DNA of 64,000 nt from the NCBI GenBank assembly GCA_001725155.1, contig MEFP01000001.1:62001-126000 (forward strand). The letters run 5' to 3'. Within the stretch, counting starts at the first letter, position 1. Each line of letters starts with the position of its first letter. Shown in pieces: positions 55,264 through 64,000 of the stretch. The notes under the pieces are model-generated. The model made no database searches. It was not told the DNA's origin and saw only the letters and a program-made list of their open reading frames with translations. This stretch comes from Lysobacteraceae bacterium SCN 69-320 (GTDB lineage Bacteria; Pseudomonadota; Gammaproteobacteria; Xanthomonadales; Rhodanobacteraceae). The position numbers and the translations under genes are program-made.

Positions 55264-57261
55264 ATGTCCAGCCGTCAAGAACTCGCCAACGCCATCCGTG
55301 CGCTGTCCATGGATGCGGTCGAAGCAGCCAAGTCCGGCCATCCGGGCATGCCCATGGGCATGGCCGACATCGCCGAGGTGCTGTGGAACGATTTCCTGAG
55401 CCACAACCCCAAGAATCCGAACTGGTTCAACCGCGACCGCTTCGTGCTGTCCAACGGCCACGGCTCGATGCTGCTGTATTCGCTGCTGCACCTGACCGGC
55501 TACGACCTGCCGATCGACGAGCTGAAGAACTTCCGCCAGCTGCATTCGCGCACGGCCGGCCACCCCGAGCGGCATGAGACGCCGGGCGTGGAAACCACGA
55601 CCGGCCCGCTGGGCCAGGGCCTGGCCAACGCCGTCGGCATGGCGCTGGCCGAGAAGGTGCTCGCCGCGCGCTTCAACCGCGCCGACTTCCCGGTCGTCGA
55701 CCACTACACCTACGTGTTCCTCGGCGACGGCTGCCTCATGGAAGGCATCTCGCACGAGGTCTGCTCGCTGGCCGGCACCTTCAAGCTCGGCAAGCTGATC
55801 GCGCTGTACGACGACAACAACATCTCCATCGACGGCAAGGTCGGCGGCTGGTTCACCGACGACACGGCGGCGCGCTTCGAGGCCTACGGCTGGGAAGTCA
55901 TCCGCGACGTCGACGGCCACAACGCCGAAGCGATCAAGGCGGCCATCGTCTCGGCCGGCGCCGATCCGGACAAGCCGACCCTGATCTGCTGCAAGACCAT
56001 CATCGGCTACGGCGCGCCGAACAAGCAGAACACCGAGGGCGCCCACGGCGCGCCGCTGGGCAAGGACGAGATCGCGCTCGCGCGCGAAAAGCTCGGCTGG
56101 AACCATGCACCGTTCGTCGTGCCCGACAACGTCTACGACGCCTGGAACGCCGAGGCCAAGGGCGCCGAGCGCGAGACGCGCTGGAACGCGCTGTTCGAGC
56201 GCTACCGCAACGTGCATCCGGACCTCGCCGCCGAGTTCGAGCGCCGCCTCAACGGCGAGCTGCCGGCCGACTGGGCCGCGCACGCCGACGCCTACATCGC
56301 CAGGCTGCAGGCCGAAGGCCCGGTCGTGGCGTCGCGTAAGGCGTCGCAGATGGCGCTGGACGCCTACGGCCCCAAGCTGCCCGAGCTCATCGGCGGCTCG
56401 GCCGATCTGGCCCATTCCAACCTGACTTTGTGGAAAGGTTCCAAGGACGTCAATTCCGGCGACGCCAGCGCGAACTACATCTACTTCGGCGTGCGCGAGT
56501 TCGGCATGACCGCGATCGCCAACGGCATGGCGCTGCATGGCGGCTTCATTCCGTACGATGCGACCTTCCTCGTGTTTTCCGACTATGCGCGCAACGCCGT
56601 GCGCATGTCGGCGCTGATCCCGGCGCATGCGATCCACGTATACACCCACGACTCGATCGGCCTCGGCGAAGACGGCCCGACGCACCAGCCGATCGAGCAC
56701 CTGGCCAGCCTGCGCTACATCCCGAACAACCGCGTCTGGCGTCCCTGCGACGCGGTCGAGTCGGCGGTGGCCTGGAAGGTTGCGATCGAACGCAAGGACG
56801 GCCCGTCCTGCCTGGTGTTCTCGCGCCAGAACCTGCAGCACCAGCTGCGCACCGGCGAGCAGCTCGCCGACGTCGCACGCGGCGGCTATGTGCTCAGCGA
56901 TCCGAACGACGCGAAGTTCCAGGCCATCCTGATCGCGACCGGCTCGGAAGTCGGCCTGGCCATGGACGCGATGCGCACCCTGGAACAGCAGGGCGTGCGG
57001 GTGCGCGTGGTGTCGATGCCGTGCACCGAGCAGTTCGACGCGCAGACGCCGGAATACCGCGAAGCCGTGCTGCCGTCCTGGTGCCGCGCCCGCGTCGCGA
57101 TCGAAGCCGCGCATCCGGACTTCTGGCGCAAGTACGTCGGTCTCGACGGCGACGTCGTCGGCATCGCGAGCTTCGGCGCCTCGGCGCCGGCGGACAAGCT
57201 GTTCGCGCATTTCGGCTTCAGCGTGGCCCGCATCGTCGATGCGGTGAAGGCGCGGATCTGA
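55264..57261 (+). CDS. tkt: Transketolase
   Basis: 665 residues, full length. Thiamine-diphosphate enzyme of the pentose phosphate pathway, moving two-carbon units between sugar phosphates. Visible motifs: [11 protein letters not shown] near the start, the ThDP site [12 protein letters not shown] with [13 protein letters not shown], and the transketolase motif [14 protein letters not shown]. The ferredoxin-NADP reductase gene follows after 1 base. Confidence 0.97.
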   Translation: MSSRQELANAIRALSMDAVEAAKSGHPGMPMGMADIAEVLWNDFLSHNPKNPNWFNRDRFVLSNGHGSMLLYSLLHLTGYDLPIDELKNFRQLHSRTAGHPERHETPGVETTTGPLGQGLANAVGMALAEKVLAARFNRADFPVVDHYTYVFLGDGCLMEGISHEVCSLAGTFKLGKLIALYDDNNISIDGKVGGWFTDDTAARFEAYGWEVIRDVDGHNAEAIKAAIVSAGADPDKPTLICCKTIIGYGAPNKQNTEGAHGAPLGKDEIALAREKLGWNHAPFVVPDNVYDAWNAEAKGAERETRWNALFERYRNVHPDLAAEFERRLNGELPADWAAHADAYIARLQAEGPVVASRKASQMALDAYGPKLPELIGGSADLAHSNLTLWKGSKDVNSGDASANYIYFGVREFGMTAIANGMALHGGFIPYDATFLVFSDYARNAVRMSALIPAHAIHVYTHDSIGLGEDGPTHQPIEHLASLRYIPNNRVWRPCDAVESAVAWKVAIERKDGPSCLVFSRQNLQHQLRTGEQLADVARGGYVLSDPNDAKFQAILIATGSEVGLAMDAMRTLEQQGVRVRVVSMPCTEQFDAQTPEYREAVLPSWCRARVAIEAAHPDFWRKYVGLDGDVVGIASFGASAPADKLFAHFGFSVARIVDAVKARI

Positions 57262-57262
57262 A

Positions 57263-58039
57263 ATGGCCGCGTTCGAGAACGAACGGGTGCTCGCAGTCCG
57301 GCACTGGAACGAGCACCTGTTCAGCTTCACCTGTACGCGCGACGCCGGTCTGCGTTTCGAGAACGGCCAGTTCCTGATGATCGGCCTGATGGTCGACGGC
57401 CGGCCGCTGGTGCGCGCCTACAGCGTGGCCAGCGCGAATTACGAGGAGCATCTGGAGTTCTTCAGCATCAAGGTGCCGAACGGCCCGCTGACCTCGCGTC
57501 TGCAGCATCTGCGCGAAGGCGACGAGATCCTGGTCAGCCGCAAGCCGACCGGTACCTTGCTGCTGCATGACCTCAAGCCGGCGAGGCATCTGTACCTGCT
57601 GTCGACGGGAACCGGTCTCGCGCCGTTCCTGTCGCTGATCCGCGACCCGGAAACCTACGAGCGCTTCGGCAAGGTCGTGCTGACGCACGGCGTGCGCCAG
57701 GTGAACGATCTGGCCTATCGCGACTACATCGAGCAGGAGCTGCCGCAGCACGAATACCTCGGCGAGATGGTGCGCGAGAAGCTGATCTACTATCCGACCG
57801 TCACGCGCGAGGCGTTCCGCAATCAGGGGCGTCTCGATCAGTTGCTGGCCGACGGCAAGCTCTGCGCCGACATCGGCCTGCCGCCGCTCGACCCGGCCAA
57901 CGACCGCGCCATGCTCTGCGGCAGTCCGGCCATGCTCGCCTCGCTGTCGCAACTGCTGGACAGCCGCGGCTTCGTGGTCTCGCCGCGCATCGGCACGCCG
58001 GGCGACTACGTGATCGAGCGCGCCTTCGTCGAGAAATAA
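57263..58039 (+). CDS. fpr: Ferredoxin--NADP reductase
   Basis: 258 residues of the bacterial Fpr type. FAD site RAYSVASANYEE (about 51-62), NADP site LLSTGTGLAPFLSLIRD (about 112-128) and the C-terminal YVIERAFVEK typical of the family. Exchanges electrons between NADPH and ferredoxin or flavodoxin, supporting oxidative-stress defence and iron-sulfur enzymes. Coupled to tkt, which supplies the NADPH-producing pentose phosphate pathway. Confidence 0.95.
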   Translation: MAAFENERVLAVRHWNEHLFSFTCTRDAGLRFENGQFLMIGLMVDGRPLVRAYSVASANYEEHLEFFSIKVPNGPLTSRLQHLREGDEILVSRKPTGTLLLHDLKPARHLYLLSTGTGLAPFLSLIRDPETYERFGKVVLTHGVRQVNDLAYRDYIEQELPQHEYLGEMVREKLIYYPTVTREAFRNQGRLDQLLADGKLCADIGLPPLDPANDRAMLCGSPAMLASLSQLLDSRGFVVSPRIGTPGDYVIERAFVEK

Positions 58040-58086
58040 GCCGCAGCGGCGCCGGAGCCGGCGCCGTCCTCTTGCGCGGCCAACGA

Positions 58087-58122
58087 TTACGTGTGTAAAT
58101 GAAAAAACATTTACGTATGTAA
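58087..58122. promoter_or_regulatory. Double BlaI-type operator
   Basis: Two TTAC-N4-GTAA palindromes (58087-58098 and 58111-58122), 24 bases centre to centre, form a larger imperfect dyad just upstream of the BlaI-like gene. TACA/TGTA-type dyads are the known BlaI/MecI binding pattern, so this should be the autoregulatory operator. Confidence 0.8.
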
Positions 58123-58127
58123 TCGCC

Positions 58128-58496
58128 ATGTCCATCAGCGAAGCCGAAAGTGCGGTCATGCAGGTGCTCTGGGCCCATCATCCGTTGAGCGCCGAGGACA
58201 TCGTCGCGGCCCTCGGCGATGCGCGGCAATGGCAGGAAGCCACGGTCAAGACCTTGCTGAACCGCCTGCTCAACAAGGGCGCCGTCGCCGCGGTCCGGGA
58301 CGGCCGGCGCTATCTCTACAGCCCGGTGCTGCAGCGCGACGCCTACGTGCACGCGCAGAGCAAGGATCTGCTCGACCGTCTGTTCGGCGGCAGGCTCGCA
58401 CCGCTGGTCGCGCATTTCTCCGCGCATGAAAAGCTCAGTCGCAAGGACATCGCCGAACTCAAGCGCCTGATCGCGGAGCTGCCCGATGACCGCTGA
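58128..58496 (+). CDS. BlaI/MecI/CopY family repressor
   Basis: 122 residues. N-terminal winged helix (VMQVLWAHHPLSAEDIVAAL, ATVKTLLNRLLNKGAV) and C-terminal dimerisation helices. In the family, proteolysis of the repressor by the partner membrane peptidase frees the promoter. The start lies 5 bases after the double operator and the stop overlaps the M56 gene by 11 bases. No beta-lactamase is nearby, so the regulated output is either elsewhere or the pair itself. Confidence 0.95.
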   Translation: MSISEAESAVMQVLWAHHPLSAEDIVAALGDARQWQEATVKTLLNRLLNKGAVAAVRDGRRYLYSPVLQRDAYVHAQSKDLLDRLFGGRLAPLVAHFSAHEKLSRKDIAELKRLIAELPDDR

Positions 58497-59724
58497 GCCG
58501 CTGATCGCCGCGACCCTGGCCGGCAGCGCGGCGCTCGCGCTGGTGCTGACGCTGCGCATCGCGGCGCGCCGCTGCCTCGGCGCCGGCGCGGCCTATGCAC
58601 TGTGGGCGATGGTGCCGCTGGCGAGTCTCGCGGCGGCCCTGCCGTCGGCCGGCACGCGCATCAGTCTGCCGCTGACCGCGCTGGAGCCCGTCGCGACGGC
58701 GACGACGAGGACCGCGGCGGCCCTGCCTGCCGCCGATCCGGCGCCGGTGTGGTTCGCGCCGTGGCTGGCCGGCTGTATCGCGCTGCTGGTATTGCAGGCG
58801 CTGCAGCACAGGAATTTCCTGCGCCGCAGCGGTGCGCGGCGCCGGCGCGGACGCCTGTATGCCGCGGCGGCCGGGCCCTGCGTCAGCGGGCTGTGGCGTC
58901 CGGTCATCCTGCTGCCGGCCGATTTCCGCGAGCGCTTCGACCGGCGCGAACGCCGCCTGGTACTGGCGCACGAGATCGCCCATCTGCGCGGCGGCGACCT
59001 GTTCGCCACGGCGCTGGCCGCGCTGCTGCGCGCGCTGTTCTGGTTCAACCCTCTGCTGCACGTTGCGCTGCACCGGTTCCGGCTGGACCAGGAACTGGCC
59101 TGCGATGCGCGCGTGCTGGCCCGATTTCCGGAAGCGCGCCGGTGCTATGCCGGCGCGATGCTGAAAGCCCAGCTCGGCGGCACCGAGTCCACGGACGGGC
59201 CGGGTCCGCTGAGCTGTGGTTGGTTCGCACCCCATCCGCTGAAGGAGAGAATTTCCATGTTGCACCATTCCATTTCGACGGTCCGGCATCGCGCCGGTCT
59301 GGCCGCGGCGCTGTTTCTCGCCACCGCCGCCGCCGGCCTCGCCTGGGCAGCCAAGCCGGGCGCGCCGGTCGTGGCCGCCGCCGCAGCCGATGCGCCGTAT
59401 GTCGATGCCCGCTTCACCTTGCGTGTCGGCGACGGCGCCGAGCAGCGCTTCCGCAGGGTCAACCGTTTCGGCGAGCCGTTCCTCGCGACGGTGTCGGACG
59501 ATGCCGGTTCGAACTGGGAGGCGCATTTCGTCGCCACGGCCGCCGGCGCAGGCGCCATCCGCTTGAGCGCGAAGCTGAGTCGCAACGGCGCGGCGGTCGC
59601 CGCGCCGGAACTGCTGCTGCACGACGGTGAGAGCGGCGGGGTCAAGGTCGATGCGGCGCCGGGGCAGCCGGCGCTGGCGCTCGACGTGGTGCTGCAGCGC
59701 GCGGCCAGGCCGCCGCAGGGCTGA
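58486..59724 (+). CDS. M56 family (BlaR1-like) membrane metallopeptidase
   Basis: 412 residues. Membrane helices at the start (about 4-25, 38-57, 87-106), then the zinc site HEIAH (162-166) and E203 in QELACD. The penicillin-sensor domain of true BlaR1 is absent; after a further membrane helix (about 270-290) there is only a 115-residue periplasmic beta-like domain with no recognised motif. It should cut the partner repressor on receiving a signal. An in-frame ATG at 59257 is preceded by AAGGAG and starts a signal-peptide-like segment, so a short secreted product is conceivable; LKERI is however a conserved M56 motif. Confidence 0.9.
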   Translation: MTAEPLIAATLAGSAALALVLTLRIAARRCLGAGAAYALWAMVPLASLAAALPSAGTRISLPLTALEPVATATTRTAAALPAADPAPVWFAPWLAGCIALLVLQALQHRNFLRRSGARRRRGRLYAAAAGPCVSGLWRPVILLPADFRERFDRRERRLVLAHEIAHLRGGDLFATALAALLRALFWFNPLLHVALHRFRLDQELACDARVLARFPEARRCYAGAMLKAQLGGTESTDGPGPLSCGWFAPHPLKERISMLHHSISTVRHRAGLAAALFLATAAAGLAWAAKPGAPVVAAAAADAPYVDARFTLRVGDGAEQRFRRVNRFGEPFLATVSDDAGSNWEAHFVATAAGAGAIRLSAKLSRNGAAVAAPELLLHDGESGGVKVDAAPGQPALALDVVLQRAARPPQG

Positions 59725-59964
59725 CGGCCGGATCGGCCGGCGCCGGGTCTGCACGATAGCGGAGCGGAACGTCAGATTCTGCTCCCCGCAGACCTGGCGC
59801 CATGCGTGGCGGCGAACGCGCCGGCACCGGTCCCGTGAGGCGGCGTCGGCGGCTTGTGCTGCCGGGTGCCCGGTTCATAGCGCAGCCGAGGCAATGCGGA
59901 GCCCGCTGCCGACCTCGCCATATTTCGCTTAGGCTTGGCGGAATTTCCCACGCGAATCTCCGCC

Positions 59965-60807
59965 ATGCGCATCGCCGTGCTGCCCCTGATCGTCGCTGCC
60001 GCAGCCGCCGGCCCTGCAGCGGCCAGCGAAGCCGTTCTGGATCTGCTGCATTTCGACGGATTCGAGACGGCGACGCCGGGCGCGTTCCGCCTGGGCGCGC
60101 TGATGCTGCGCGATCCGCACGTCTTCGTGCCGGTGCCGCTGGGGCCGGTCACCCTGTGCACCGATGCGACCGACCTGGCTGACGTCGGCCTCAATGCGCA
60201 GATTGCCGCGAGCCTGGCGGCCGACGCCGATGCGAACGGCCGCTACGACACGAATCCGCTGCTGCTGTTCGAACCGCTGCGCGGCGACGGCCTGCCCGGG
60301 CACGTCAGCGACCGCAGCGGCGACTGCAGCGTCGCACCGCCGCTGCAGTGCGTGCCGGCCGCGGCCAGTGCGCCTCCGCGCGCCTATCGCCGCTTTGCGC
60401 TGGCCGGCAGCGATCACTGCCTGGAACCGCTGGCGGGCACGACCAGCACCTGGACCAGTGGCGCGCCCGTGCCGCAGCCCGGCGGCAGCTGCTACGCGAC
60501 GACGGCCGCGGATCTCGTGCTGAATACCGGTGCCGTCGCGATCCCGCTGTTCGACACGCGCTTCGGTGCGCCGCTGCCGGCGACGAGCGGCTCCACCGGC
60601 GGCGGCCTGCTGCGCGGCTTCCTGCGCGCCAGCGATGCGGCCGTCATCACGGTGCCGGTCAACGGCGCGAACATGTCCCTGGCTTCGCTGCTGCCCGGCG
60701 GCACCGGCAGCTGCCGCGCGAACCTGCCCGGCGGCGTGGACAGCTGGAACGGCGAGAGCGGCTGGTGGTTCTACTTCGAATACCGCCAGGACGCGGCATC
60801 CCTGTAG
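59965..60807 (+). CDS. Secreted protein of unknown function
   Basis: 280 residues from ATG 59965; signal peptide about 1-20 (ending AAA). Just after it comes LLHFDGFETA, a copy of the F-x-G-F-E pattern seen at the C-terminus of other secreted proteins here, but located at the N-terminus of the mature chain. Several cysteines occur in the body (near residues 53 to 252). No domain is recognised. A weak TTG start 10 codons upstream is in frame. Confidence 0.65.
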   Translation: MRIAVLPLIVAAAAAGPAAASEAVLDLLHFDGFETATPGAFRLGALMLRDPHVFVPVPLGPVTLCTDATDLADVGLNAQIAASLAADADANGRYDTNPLLLFEPLRGDGLPGHVSDRSGDCSVAPPLQCVPAAASAPPRAYRRFALAGSDHCLEPLAGTTSTWTSGAPVPQPGGSCYATTAADLVLNTGAVAIPLFDTRFGAPLPATSGSTGGGLLRGFLRASDAAVITVPVNGANMSLASLLPGGTGSCRANLPGGVDSWNGESGWWFYFEYRQDAASL

Positions 60808-60984
60808 CGCTCGCCAGTGCCGACAGCTTGACGGCAGCGGCGTATTCAAGGAGCTTGAGTCCCACCTCTGGGGGAGGCGTTCTCTCGTTCGCAGCGTCAC
60901 ACCGCCGCTCATGGCCGCGATGGCGACGCCGTGCGCTGCGCGTTTTCCGCTGATTCCGTCATTCCTGCCGGCCGGAGACTCGTC

Positions 60985-61662
60985 ATGCCCGTGATACCGC
61001 CCGTCCTGGTTGCCGCCGCCTTGCTGCTCCCGGCGCTCGCCGCTGCCCAGAACACCAGCACCACCTACAAGCTGCGCTATCCGGCTGCCTCGCCGGCCGA
61101 GCGCGCGAGCCTGGATCAGGCCCTTGCGGCCGAATACGCGCAGACCAGCGCGACCTGGACCAGGCCGAACGGGCCCGTGCAGGGCGACACCTGCACGCCG
61201 GCCAGCCCGACGCCGGTCAATCCGTTCACGGTGTCGTCCACGACGGTCGGCGCGACCAACGACTACGACATCGCCACGGTCTGCGGCACGGGCCAGACCC
61301 TGTTCGGCGGCACCGGCGCGTCGCTCGATGTGACCTTCGGCGTGGTCACCGACCAGAACTGCTCGGTTACCGTCACGGCGGATCCGACCGGCACGAGCTG
61401 GGATCTCGCGCTGTACGTGCTGCAGGCGCCGGGTGCGGCCTGCATCGCGCTGCCGTCGCTGGCCGATTCGCAGTGCGTCACGATGGACGACAACGGCGGC
61501 GGCGACGTCACCGAGACGGTGACCTTCAACGCGACGGCCGGCACGCAGTACTTCGTCATCGTCGACGGCTTCAACACCGCGACCGGCACCTTCGACCTGA
61601 CCATCGCCGGCACCGGCTGCAATCTCGTGCCGGTCGGACTGCAGCGCTACTCGGTGGACTGA
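60985..61662 (+). CDS. Secreted protein with PPC-like domain
   Basis: 225 residues from ATG 60985 (CGGAG site); signal peptide about 1-21 (ALAAAQ). Residues about 80-218 resemble a bacterial pre-peptidase C-terminal (PPC) beta-sandwich: YDIATVCGTGQT, WDLALYVLQAPG, TMDDNGGGDVTETVTFNATAGTQYFVIVDG. PPC domains help secretion or folding of enzymes; here it stands nearly alone. Ends without the F-x-x-F tail. Confidence 0.75.
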   Translation: MPVIPPVLVAAALLLPALAAAQNTSTTYKLRYPAASPAERASLDQALAAEYAQTSATWTRPNGPVQGDTCTPASPTPVNPFTVSSTTVGATNDYDIATVCGTGQTLFGGTGASLDVTFGVVTDQNCSVTVTADPTGTSWDLALYVLQAPGAACIALPSLADSQCVTMDDNGGGDVTETVTFNATAGTQYFVIVDGFNTATGTFDLTIAGTGCNLVPVGLQRYSVD

Positions 61663-61758
61663 AGCGGTCCGTGCGCGGCGCGAGTTTCGCGCGCTCGCTT
61701 CGCCGCGGCACCGGGGACGCGGCCGGCGCCGCCGTTCGCTCCCCGGGGCCTGGGTGAA

Positions 61759-62415
61759 TCAGGCGGCGGCGCGTGCCCGCTGCAGCAGCATGGCGAGTTC
61801 CGCCGGCGTCGCTGCGATCGCATCGGCGCCGGCCTGTTCCAGCTCGTCGCGGCTGCCGAAGCCCCAGGCCACGCCCAGGCCGCGCACGCCGTTGCTGCGT
61901 GCGCCTTCGATGTCGAAATGGCGGTCGCCGATCATCACGGCCTGTTCCGGTGCGGCGCCGAAGTCGGCCAGCGCGCGCGCGATCATCTGCGCCTTCTCCG
62001 AATGCAGGCCGTCGCCGCCGGGGCCGTAGACTGCGCGGAAATGCCGGCCGAACGGCAGATGGTCGATGATGCGCTGCGCCTGCGCCTGCATCTTGGTCGT
62101 GACGATTGCGAGCTCGCGTGCATCAACGGCCAGCGCTTCGATCAGCTCGGCAATGCCCGGATAGACCTCGTGCTCGCTCCAGCCGGTGGCGTCGAAGCGC
62201 TCGCGATAGTGGGCCACGGCCTGCTCGATGCGCGCCGGATCGTCGCCGACGACCTTCGGAAAGCTCTGCCGCAGCGGCGGGCCTATCCAGCGGCGCAGCT
62301 CTTCCAGTGGCGGCGCCTCGTGACCGAGCCGCGCCAGCGCATGGCGCAGCGAGCCGACGATGCCGGCTTCGGAATGGATCAGGGTGCCATCGAGATCGAA
62401 CAGGACGAGTTGCAT
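61759..62415 (-). CDS. HAD-IA hydrolase, phosphoglycolate phosphatase-like
   Basis: 218 residues from ATG 62415. HAD motifs: DLDGT (7-11), motif II TT in LAIVTTK, K141 in HSEKAQM, and motif IV GDRHFDIEGAR. The helical cap after motif I is of the Gph/PpaX type. Likely dephosphorylates phosphoglycolate or pyrophosphate; the exact substrate is not readable from the sequence. It stands alone on the minus strand. Confidence 0.88.
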   Translation of the reverse strand: MQLVLFDLDGTLIHSEAGIVGSLRHALARLGHEAPPLEELRRWIGPPLRQSFPKVVGDDPARIEQAVAHYRERFDATGWSEHEVYPGIAELIEALAVDARELAIVTTKMQAQAQRIIDHLPFGRHFRAVYGPGGDGLHSEKAQMIARALADFGAAPEQAVMIGDRHFDIEGARSNGVRGLGVAWGFGSRDELEQAGADAIAATPAELAMLLQRARAAA

Positions 62416-62618
62416 GCGGCGGCCGGCGAGGAGAAAGCAGGACGCATGGCGTCGCGGCAGCGCGATTTCAACGGGAACGACTGGGCGACGTTCGTCGAAC
62501 GGGCGGGGCCGTGCGGTGCGTGCGGGCGATTCCGTCTGGCGAGCCGGGGTTTCCGAAGCGTGATCGTTCGAGATCCGGTTTTCGAGGTCCGGCTTCGGCG
62601 CGATCGCCTGCTTTTTCC

Positions 62619-62636
62619 GGGCGCGGAACCGCGCCC
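62619..62636. other. Stem-loop downstream of metalloprotease gene
   Basis: GGGCGCGG-AA-CCGCGCCC, an 8-bp perfect stem. A T5 run lies on its left side, so neither strand gives a classic terminator, but it could slow or stabilise transcripts. Confidence 0.35.
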
Positions 62637-62660
62637 GAGGGGGGGCCACGGCCCTTTTCC

Positions 62661-64000
62661 TCAGGGCTGGAAGCCGTTGCGGAACAGGGTGTCGCTGGCG
62701 ACGTTGCCGCGCGTGATCGAGACGCGGAAGCCCTCGGCCGTGGCCGCGTCGACGCTGATGCGGAAGCCGTTGGCCGGGGCGGTCCACGATTCGCCGACCT
62801 TGAACATCGAGCCTTCGTTGTTCGAGGTCGTCGCCGGCGGCGCGGTGGCGTCGACGCTCCAGGCCGGTTCCTGACGCGTAGTGTCGACCGCATGGATGAT
62901 CACGGCGTCGCCGGCCAGATTGGCCTCGTACTTGCCGCTGCGCTTGCGCGCCTCGACCGTGTAGTACTTCGTCGTCGGATCGCCAGCCACGCGTACGACG
63001 ATCATCTGCCGGTTGGTCGAGCCGACCAGGCTGGCGCGGTCCAGCAGCAGGTTCGCGTAAGCGCCGTCGGCGCTGATCGTGAGCTTGCGCGCGGCGTCGA
63101 CGAACGCGAGCTTGTCCCGCGACCAGATGCTCAGGTGCTTGGCGGTGACGCCGTAGGTCGTATCGGTCGTGGCGTTGTCCCAGGCGTCGCTCATGACGTC
63201 CCAGGGATTGTCGTAGGGATCGGTGTCGCCGTCGGAGTTGTTCGCGTGCGGCAGGCCGTAGCCGTGGCCCATCTCGTGGCACAGCGGCGCGGAGTTGTTG
63301 AACGACCACGGCGGATTCCAGGTCGAGCTCCAGCACTTGTTGATGCCGTCGAGGGTCGCGCAGCGGCCGCCGCCCCAGGCGTAGCCGTCGAGGTCGCCGT
63401 TGAACATCATGTTGATGCCCTGCAGGCCGCCGTTGGCCGCGAAATTGACCGTCGCATTGGCCGCGGCCGTGCAGTCGTCGAACAGCTGATTGAGATTGGC
63501 GCTGCCGCCGGACGGGATGTAGAACGAGCGCGGCTGCGGCAGGGTGAACCAGCCGTAGGCGGCGCTGCCGGTCAGGTTGATCTTGTTGTAGGACACCTCT
63601 CTCCAGTAGTGGTCGAGCTGGCCCGGGTTGTTGCCGTACTGGCCGGTGAAGAAGCTCTGCGGCTTCTGCTCGGTCGCGATGTCGGCGAATTTGCACAGCA
63701 GGGTGGCCCAGACCGTGGTGCCGGCGACGGCCGGCTGCACGTCGCGTGGCGCGTCGGCGGCGACCACGGCTTCGACGGCGAGGCCCTGCGGCGTGGCCGG
63801 CGTGCCCAGTTCGACCGCAACGCGGCGGCCGGCCAGTGCGTACAGGTCGCCGGCGCCGAGCCGTGCCTGCTGCGGGTCCAGCGCGTAGCGCAGGCCGGCA
63901 TCGTCGACGAGGGTGGCGCGGAACTGCGCGGCACTGCCGCTTGCGGGGTCGGGATCGCCCCAGGTCAGTTCGAGGCGGCCTTCGAGCGGCGCAGCCGCTG
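62661..64000 (-). CDS. Secreted zinc metalloprotease, start beyond window
   Basis: The frame is open to base 64000, so the N-terminus is missing; a GTG at 63767 inside it is not the true start. About 446 residues are visible. The zinc site is HEMGHGYGLPH (HExxHxxGxxH, metzincin-type, plus WDVMS as the met-turn-like segment), similar to M6 or M43-like secreted peptidases. A beta-rich C-terminal part follows and the chain ends in DTLFRNGFQP, the same kind of tail as the secreted protein at 19673. The protease should be exported to the surface or medium. Confidence 0.88.
   Translation of the reverse strand, partial: AAAPLEGRLELTWGDPDPASGSAAQFRATLVDDAGLRYALDPQQARLGAGDLYALAGRRVAVELGTPATPQGLAVEAVVAADAPRDVQPAVAGTTVWATLLCKFADIATEQKPQSFFTGQYGNNPGQLDHYWREVSYNKINLTGSAAYGWFTLPQPRSFYIPSGGSANLNQLFDDCTAAANATVNFAANGGLQGINMMFNGDLDGYAWGGGRCATLDGINKCWSSTWNPPWSFNNSAPLCHEMGHGYGLPHANNSDGDTDPYDNPWDVMSDAWDNATTDTTYGVTAKHLSIWSRDKLAFVDAARKLTISADGAYANLLLDRASLVGSTNRQMIVVRVAGDPTTKYYTVEARKRSGKYEANLAGDAVIIHAVDTTRQEPAWSVDATAPPATTSNNEGSMFKVGESWTAPANGFRISVDAATAEGFRVSITRGNVASDTLFRNGFQP

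Overview
The window is a high-GC chromosomal segment, almost fully coding, that looks like an order Xanthomonadales (Lysobacterales) gammaproteobacterium, probably a Rhodanobacteraceae-type organism such as Dokdonella or Tahibacter. This is inferred from a cystathionine gamma-lyase (metB-type) gene directly beside an O-antigen locus, secreted proteins ending in a short F-x-x-[AG]-F-[EQ] tail, and winged-helix/TPR and kinase/TPR regulators. No rRNA, tRNA or CRISPR was seen.

Layout. (1) 1-4509: the right end of a type I restriction locus, with a Fic protein (cut by the window edge), HsdR and a DUF45 metallopeptidase in overlapping frames. (2) 4675-11857: a large DUF4132 protein, a secreted MACPF-like protein on the minus strand, and a secreted trypsin-like protease. 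(3) 12027-17077: a MarR regulator divergent from hpd, hmgA, a fumarylacetoacetase and maiA, which is a complete tyrosine/homogentisate degradation route, interrupted by a REP/MITE-like repeat. (4) 17145-25887: a winged-helix/TPR regulator, a secreted protein, the pilus ATPase PilU, a DUF4398 plus OmpA lipoprotein pair, and a small YdcH protein. (5) 26202-28791: cystathionine beta-synthase and gamma-lyase (reverse transsulfuration).

(6) 28818-48767 is the surface-polysaccharide locus, made of two convergent operons. The plus-strand operon is an ABC exporter with a carbohydrate-binding Wzt, a sulfotransferase with a long C-terminal coiled coil, two glycosyltransferases and a methyltransferase. 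The minus-strand operon starts with a HAD-UbiA fusion, a DprE1-like oxidase and a DprE2-like reductase, the set that makes polyprenyl-phosphate D-arabinofuranose in mycobacteria. It continues with an epimerase, two polytopic membrane proteins, a flavoprotein, methyltransferases and a GtrA flippase-like protein. Together they suggest an ABC-exported O-antigen whose end may be capped by sulfation, plus arabinofuranose decoration on the periplasmic side.

(7) 49549-64000: a dicarboxylate/glutamate symporter, an ECF sigma factor paired with a Ser/Thr kinase-TPR receptor, transketolase with a ferredoxin-NADP reductase, a BlaI/M56 pair with its own double operator, two secreted proteins of unknown role, a HAD phosphatase, and a secreted zinc metalloprotease that runs off the right edge.

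The most interesting points are the sulfotransferase/coiled-coil protein beside Wzt (a possible WbdD-like chain terminator of a new chemistry), the mycobacterial-type arabinose-donor cassette in a Gram-negative O-antigen locus, and the secreted MACPF-like protein.
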